Below are positions 5,892 to 8,427 of a stretch of 8,427 nucleotides of DNA, one piece after another (the first letter of the stretch is position 1; each line of letters begins with the position of its first letter). The translations under genes were made by a program, and so were the position numbers. The DNA comes from Promethearchaeia archaeon (GTDB lineage Archaea > Asgardarchaeota > Lokiarchaeia > Sigyniarchaeales > SOKP01), in contig JAHQWS010000076.1 in the NCBI GenBank assembly GCA_029856295.1, positions 1-8,427 of the forward strand, read 5' to 3'. The notes under the pieces were generated by a model. That model ran no database searches. It worked only from the letters and a program-made list of their open reading frames with translations, and was not told the DNA's origin.

Positions 5892-6902
5892 TTAGTCAAA
5901 CTCAACGAGAACCTTTATTTCGTCGTGTGGTTTTGATAGAATTTCAAACATCGCGGGAACTTCGTTTACCTTTATCACTTTAGTGATCATCGGTTTAACA
6001 TCTACTTTATTTTTCTCCAGTAAATTTATAGCAGTTCTAAAGGTATCTTGAGTATAACCGTAAATACCGCGCAAGGTGATATTAAATATTGCTAATGCAT
6101 AAAAGCTTTTTAGTATGGCTTCAGGGTCCATTCCAACAAGAGTTATCTGTCCTCCTTTTCTAATGAGATTTATTGCCGAAGTTAGTGTTTCAGCTATTCC
6201 GACACAATCAAAAACATGATCCGGTCCTATTCTATTTGTTAATCTTTGAACTTTTTTCCAATTTTTTGGAATAAGTACAGAATCTGCTCCTAAATCTAAT
6301 GCTAGTTGATGTTTAGATTCCACGGGCTCTAAGACAAATATATTAGCTCCTGCTACTTTTAATGCTTGAATTGTCATTAACCCAATAGTCCCCGCACCAT
6401 AGACGGCAGCATTTTCTCCCATTCTAATACCGGACTCTTCAACTGAATAAATGCCAACAGCCAAAGGCTCGATTGCAGCACCTTCTTCAAGTGAAATTGA
6501 ATCCGGTAGAAGATGGATTCTTTCTGCTTTTACATTAATATATTCTACCATCGCTCCATGCGTGAGAGTCCCTAAGCCTTTGGGTGAATCTTTACACATA
6601 TTCTCTTGGTTTCGATTACACCAATAGCAATCATAACATGGAAGGATTGGATTAACGGTAACCCGATTTCCAATCCCAATTTTTTTTACATCATCCCCAA
6701 CCTCAACAATTTCCCCCGAAAATTCGTGTCCTATAATAGTCTTTGGGGCATACAGGCCTGCTCTTTTAAAAGATTCAACATCCGATCCGCAGACACCACA
6801 ATATTTAATTTTAATTAACACTTCATCCGGTTTAATACTTGGTTTTGGTAAATCATCTATTATTGATACTTTCCCTACTCCATCATACATTATTCCTTTC
6901 AC
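5892..6902 (-). CDS. Zinc-dependent medium-chain alcohol/polyol dehydrogenase
   Basis: The protein has 336 residues with a GTG start, normal for the medium-chain dehydrogenase/reductase family (sorbitol, butanediol, threonine and galactitol-phosphate dehydrogenase group). Catalytic zinc ligands are Cys38 (GVCGSD), His59-Glu60 (GHEFSG) and Glu145 (IEPLAVG). Structural zinc ligands are Cys89, Cys92, Cys95 and Cys103. The Rossmann loop is YGAGTIG (168-174), and Glu192 at the end of the second strand (FVLEPVESK) favours NAD(H) over NADP(H). It oxidises a secondary alcohol or reduces the matching ketone in the cytoplasm. The substrate is not evident, although the PCYDCYWC loop resembles polyol and sugar-alcohol members. 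It sits between the two ThDP paralogues on the same strand, which suggests it acts on their product, for example an acyloin or hydroxyketone. An internal ATG at 6890 is less likely to be the start because GGTGA precedes the GTG. Confidence 0.92.
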   Translation of the reverse strand: MKGIMYDGVGKVSIIDDLPKPSIKPDEVLIKIKYCGVCGSDVESFKRAGLYAPKTIIGHEFSGEIVEVGDDVKKIGIGNRVTVNPILPCYDCYWCNRNQENMCKDSPKGLGTLTHGAMVEYINVKAERIHLLPDSISLEEGAAIEPLAVGIYSVEESGIRMGENAAVYGAGTIGLMTIQALKVAGANIFVLEPVESKHQLALDLGADSVLIPKNWKKVQRLTNRIGPDHVFDCVGIAETLTSAINLIRKGGQITLVGMDPEAILKSFYALAIFNITLRGIYGYTQDTFRTAINLLEKNKVDVKPMITKVIKVNEVPAMFEILSKPHDEIKVLVEFD

Positions 6903-6908
6903 TATTTT

Positions 6909-6913
6909 TCACC
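6909..6913 (-). promoter_or_regulatory. Shine-Dalgarno GGTGA before the GTG start of the dehydrogenase
   Basis: GGTGA on the minus strand lies six bases before the GTG at 6902 and matches the complement of the archaeal 16S rRNA 3' end. It selects the GTG over the ATG four codons further in. It is the clearest ribosome-binding site in the window. Confidence 0.6.
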
Positions 6914-6950
6914 ACATTTTATAATCCAATTAATTGAATTTTTGATTTTA

Positions 6951-6960
6951 TTATATAAAA
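6951..6960 (-). promoter_or_regulatory. TATA-like box for the dehydrogenase gene
   Basis: TTTTATATAA on the minus strand would place the start site near 6929 and give a leader of about 26 bases that includes the GGTGA ribosome-binding site. It is a strong match for an archaeal TATA box in position and sequence. It partly overlaps the T-rich end of ThDP gene B. Confidence 0.42.
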
Positions 6961-6976
6961 AATAAAATAAATAAAA
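6957..6976 (-). terminator. T-rich tract directly after ThDP gene B
   Basis: Directly after the gene B stop the minus strand carries T-runs of 4, 4 and 6 separated by single A bases. This can act as an archaeal U-tract terminator and overlaps the TATA-like box of the dehydrogenase. If termination is leaky, B and the dehydrogenase would still be partly cotranscribed. Confidence 0.35.
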
Positions 6977-8427
6977 TTAGAGTATTCCCATTGAAAGCAT
7001 TAACTTTGTAGCATCTGGTGTGTCGAATTTTATTTTTACGTCTAATACTGCTGGCTTACCTGCATTTTTAGCTCGTTCTAAGGCTGATTTTATTTCATTT
7101 GGATCTGTTACCACTTCTCCATAACACCCGAATCCTTCTGCGCATTTAGCATAGTCAAATTCGGGAAGATCAACATCTATGAAACGTTTACCCATTGCTA
7201 GCTTTTGTCCGCTCTTGATCATACCCCAAGCGTTATTATTAGCAACTACATAAATAAGGTTTTTCAAACCTAATCGAACTGCGGTTTCTAAGTCTTGGAC
7301 ATTAATTAAAAAGCTTCCATCTCCTGAAATGGTTACAACTTGTTTTTCAGGTTTAGCTAACTTTGCACCAATTCCATAAGGGACGGAGACGCCTAACTGT
7401 CCCATCGCTACAGGTTGAAGTGTTGAAAGAGGAGCACGATTTTTATAAAAATCAATTTGTTCGACAGCATAACATGCTATATCTCCTCCATCAATGATTA
7501 ATATTGCATCATCCTCGATCCATTCAAATACATCTTTAATAAGTCTATTTGCTAAAATCGGAACTTTATCTTTAGATGCCTTTTTTTTAGATTTTTCTAT
7601 GTTATCATTTCTTATCGTTGCTAATTCTTCCAACCAATCTCGCTTTTCAACTTTCTCGCGTTCTTTAGCCTTAGCGAGCATCTGTTTTAGGAATTGTTTA
7701 CAATCACCAATTATACCTAGCGTAAGAGGCTTTTGTCGACCGATAATCATTGGATCTATGTCAACTTGAATAAAAGTTTGAGAATTTTTCCAAAAGGGTT
7801 CGTCTCCATGACCCATACTATAAGAGAATTTACAACCGAGCCCTAAAACAACATCAGCCTCAACTGCCGCTTTCAATCCAGGTCCGGCAATTGAAGCCCC
7901 GATTAAGCATTTTGAAGTATTAGAAACAGTTCCTACACCCATAATTGATGTCATAATGGGAATTTGTAAGTACTCAGCAAACTCTTGTAATTCATTCCAC
8001 GCTTCAGCTCGACTTACTCCTCCTCCAGAGATAATCAAAGGTTTTTCGGCATTTAATATTAAGTCAATCGATTCTTCTATTAATTCTTGGCTAATTGCAG
8101 GTTTTTCGATGGCACGATATCTTTTTGCTTCTAAAATAGGAAGCTTATCTTCTTCTATCTCGCTTATAAAAGCATCTTCATATATTTCTAGCAATACAGG
8201 TTGAGGTCTTCCTCCAGTAGCTTCTCGAAAGCATTTTTGAACCGCATCAGGGATTTCTTCAATTTTTCTTACGCTTTTTTGATATTTAGTGATAGGTTTG
8301 AAAAGACCAATTTGATCTAATCCAGATTGAAGTGTAAATGAGTCTTGATATTTGGAAATGACTTGCGGAACAATCGCAATTACAGGAATGTTATCTCCCC
8401 AAGCTGCATTAATTCCAGGCACAAGAT
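6977..8427 (-). CDS. ThDP-dependent enzyme B, paralogue of enzyme A (5' end cut off)
   Basis: The frame stays open to the right edge of the window, so the visible 483 codons are the C-terminal five sixths of the protein. The GTG at 8420-8422 is not a start: it encodes the Val of LVPGINAAW, aligning with LVPGVGAAW in enzyme A. About 90 N-terminal residues, including the activating glutamate, lie outside. The rest aligns with enzyme A without a gap at about 70% identity by hand count. The central domain (ISGGGVSRAEAW) and the Mg-ThDP motif GDGSF plus 26 residues plus NN are intact. Differences cluster in loops likely to face the substrate: NNNAWG for NNSCWG, LPEFDYAKCAE for IPGCNYGTIAQ, and GHGDEPFW for AHGEGPVW. 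The reaction class is as for enzyme A. It is the first gene of the visible minus-strand cluster, 74 bases upstream of the dehydrogenase. Confidence 0.93.
   Translation of the reverse strand, partial: LVPGINAAWGDNIPVIAIVPQVISKYQDSFTLQSGLDQIGLFKPITKYQKSVRKIEEIPDAVQKCFREATGGRPQPVLLEIYEDAFISEIEEDKLPILEAKRYRAIEKPAISQELIEESIDLILNAEKPLIISGGGVSRAEAWNELQEFAEYLQIPIMTSIMGVGTVSNTSKCLIGASIAGPGLKAAVEADVVLGLGCKFSYSMGHGDEPFWKNSQTFIQVDIDPMIIGRQKPLTLGIIGDCKQFLKQMLAKAKEREKVEKRDWLEELATIRNDNIEKSKKKASKDKVPILANRLIKDVFEWIEDDAILIIDGGDIACYAVEQIDFYKNRAPLSTLQPVAMGQLGVSVPYGIGAKLAKPEKQVVTISGDGSFLINVQDLETAVRLGLKNLIYVVANNNAWGMIKSGQKLAMGKRFIDVDLPEFDYAKCAEGFGCYGEVVTDPNEIKSALERAKNAGKPAVLDVKIKFDTPDATKLMLSMGIL

Noticed and set aside
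6606..6818. Open frame on + inside the dehydrogenase gene
   Set aside because: It is antisense to the zinc-binding region, whose cysteine and histidine codons explain the sequence.
7494..8204. Two + strand open frames inside ThDP gene B
   Set aside because: They are antisense shadows of a strongly conserved coding region. Their Ser/Ile-rich composition is what antisense reading of this gene would give.
8420..8422. GTG as the start codon of ThDP enzyme B
   Set aside because: Alignment with enzyme A shows it is an internal Val codon (LVPG). The frame is open to the window edge, and a protein starting here would lack the first half of the PYR domain.
1..8427. CRISPR arrays, tRNA or rRNA genes, transposases, defence or phage genes
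   Set aside because: I read both strands and found no spaced direct repeats, structural RNA signatures, insertion-sequence ends or such protein families.

Overview
The window is AT-rich (about one third G+C by eye) and compactly packed, with no gene-free stretch over about 210 bases. It most likely comes from an archaeon. The evidence is an ADP-forming acyl-CoA synthetase alpha subunit, TATA-like boxes rather than bacterial -35/-10 pairs, T-tract terminators without strong hairpins, and a GGTGA ribosome-binding site. The mix of gene families and base composition would fit an Asgard archaeon of the Lokiarchaeia type, but that is inference from memory of such genomes and was not tested by search.

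Layout from left to right: (1) positions 1-287, + strand, the C-terminal third of a family I CoA-transferase subunit, cut by the window edge and easy to miss; (2) a minus-strand pair read from 2663 down to 308, an ADP-forming acyl-CoA synthetase alpha-type protein followed by an uncharacterised Rossmann-fold protein with a cysteine cluster; (3) a 208-bp divergent intergenic region with a candidate operator; (4) a + strand alpha/beta-hydrolase of the putative esterase family (2872-3990); (5) a convergent T-rich terminator zone; (6) a minus-strand cluster read from the right edge down to 4054: thiamine-diphosphate (ThDP) enzyme B (5' end outside the window), a zinc-dependent medium-chain dehydrogenase, then ThDP enzyme A. 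A and B are ungapped paralogues, about 70% identical by hand count over 481 residues.

The genes point to acid, aldehyde and CoA-ester metabolism. The ThDP enzymes make or break a C-C bond next to a carbonyl. The dehydrogenase can reduce or oxidise a ketone or secondary alcohol with NAD. The CoA-transferase and the ADP-forming synthetase alpha subunit move CoA between acids, and the latter can conserve the thioester energy as ATP. The esterase cleaves an ester or thioester. A fermentative module such as acyloin/diol formation or 2-hydroxyacyl-CoA lyase chemistry is plausible, but the substrate cannot be read from the sequence. The most noteworthy points are the duplicated ThDP enzyme around a dehydrogenase, the orphan synthetase alpha subunit paired with a cysteine-rich Rossmann protein, and the regulatory-looking repeats upstream of the esterase and of ThDP gene A.
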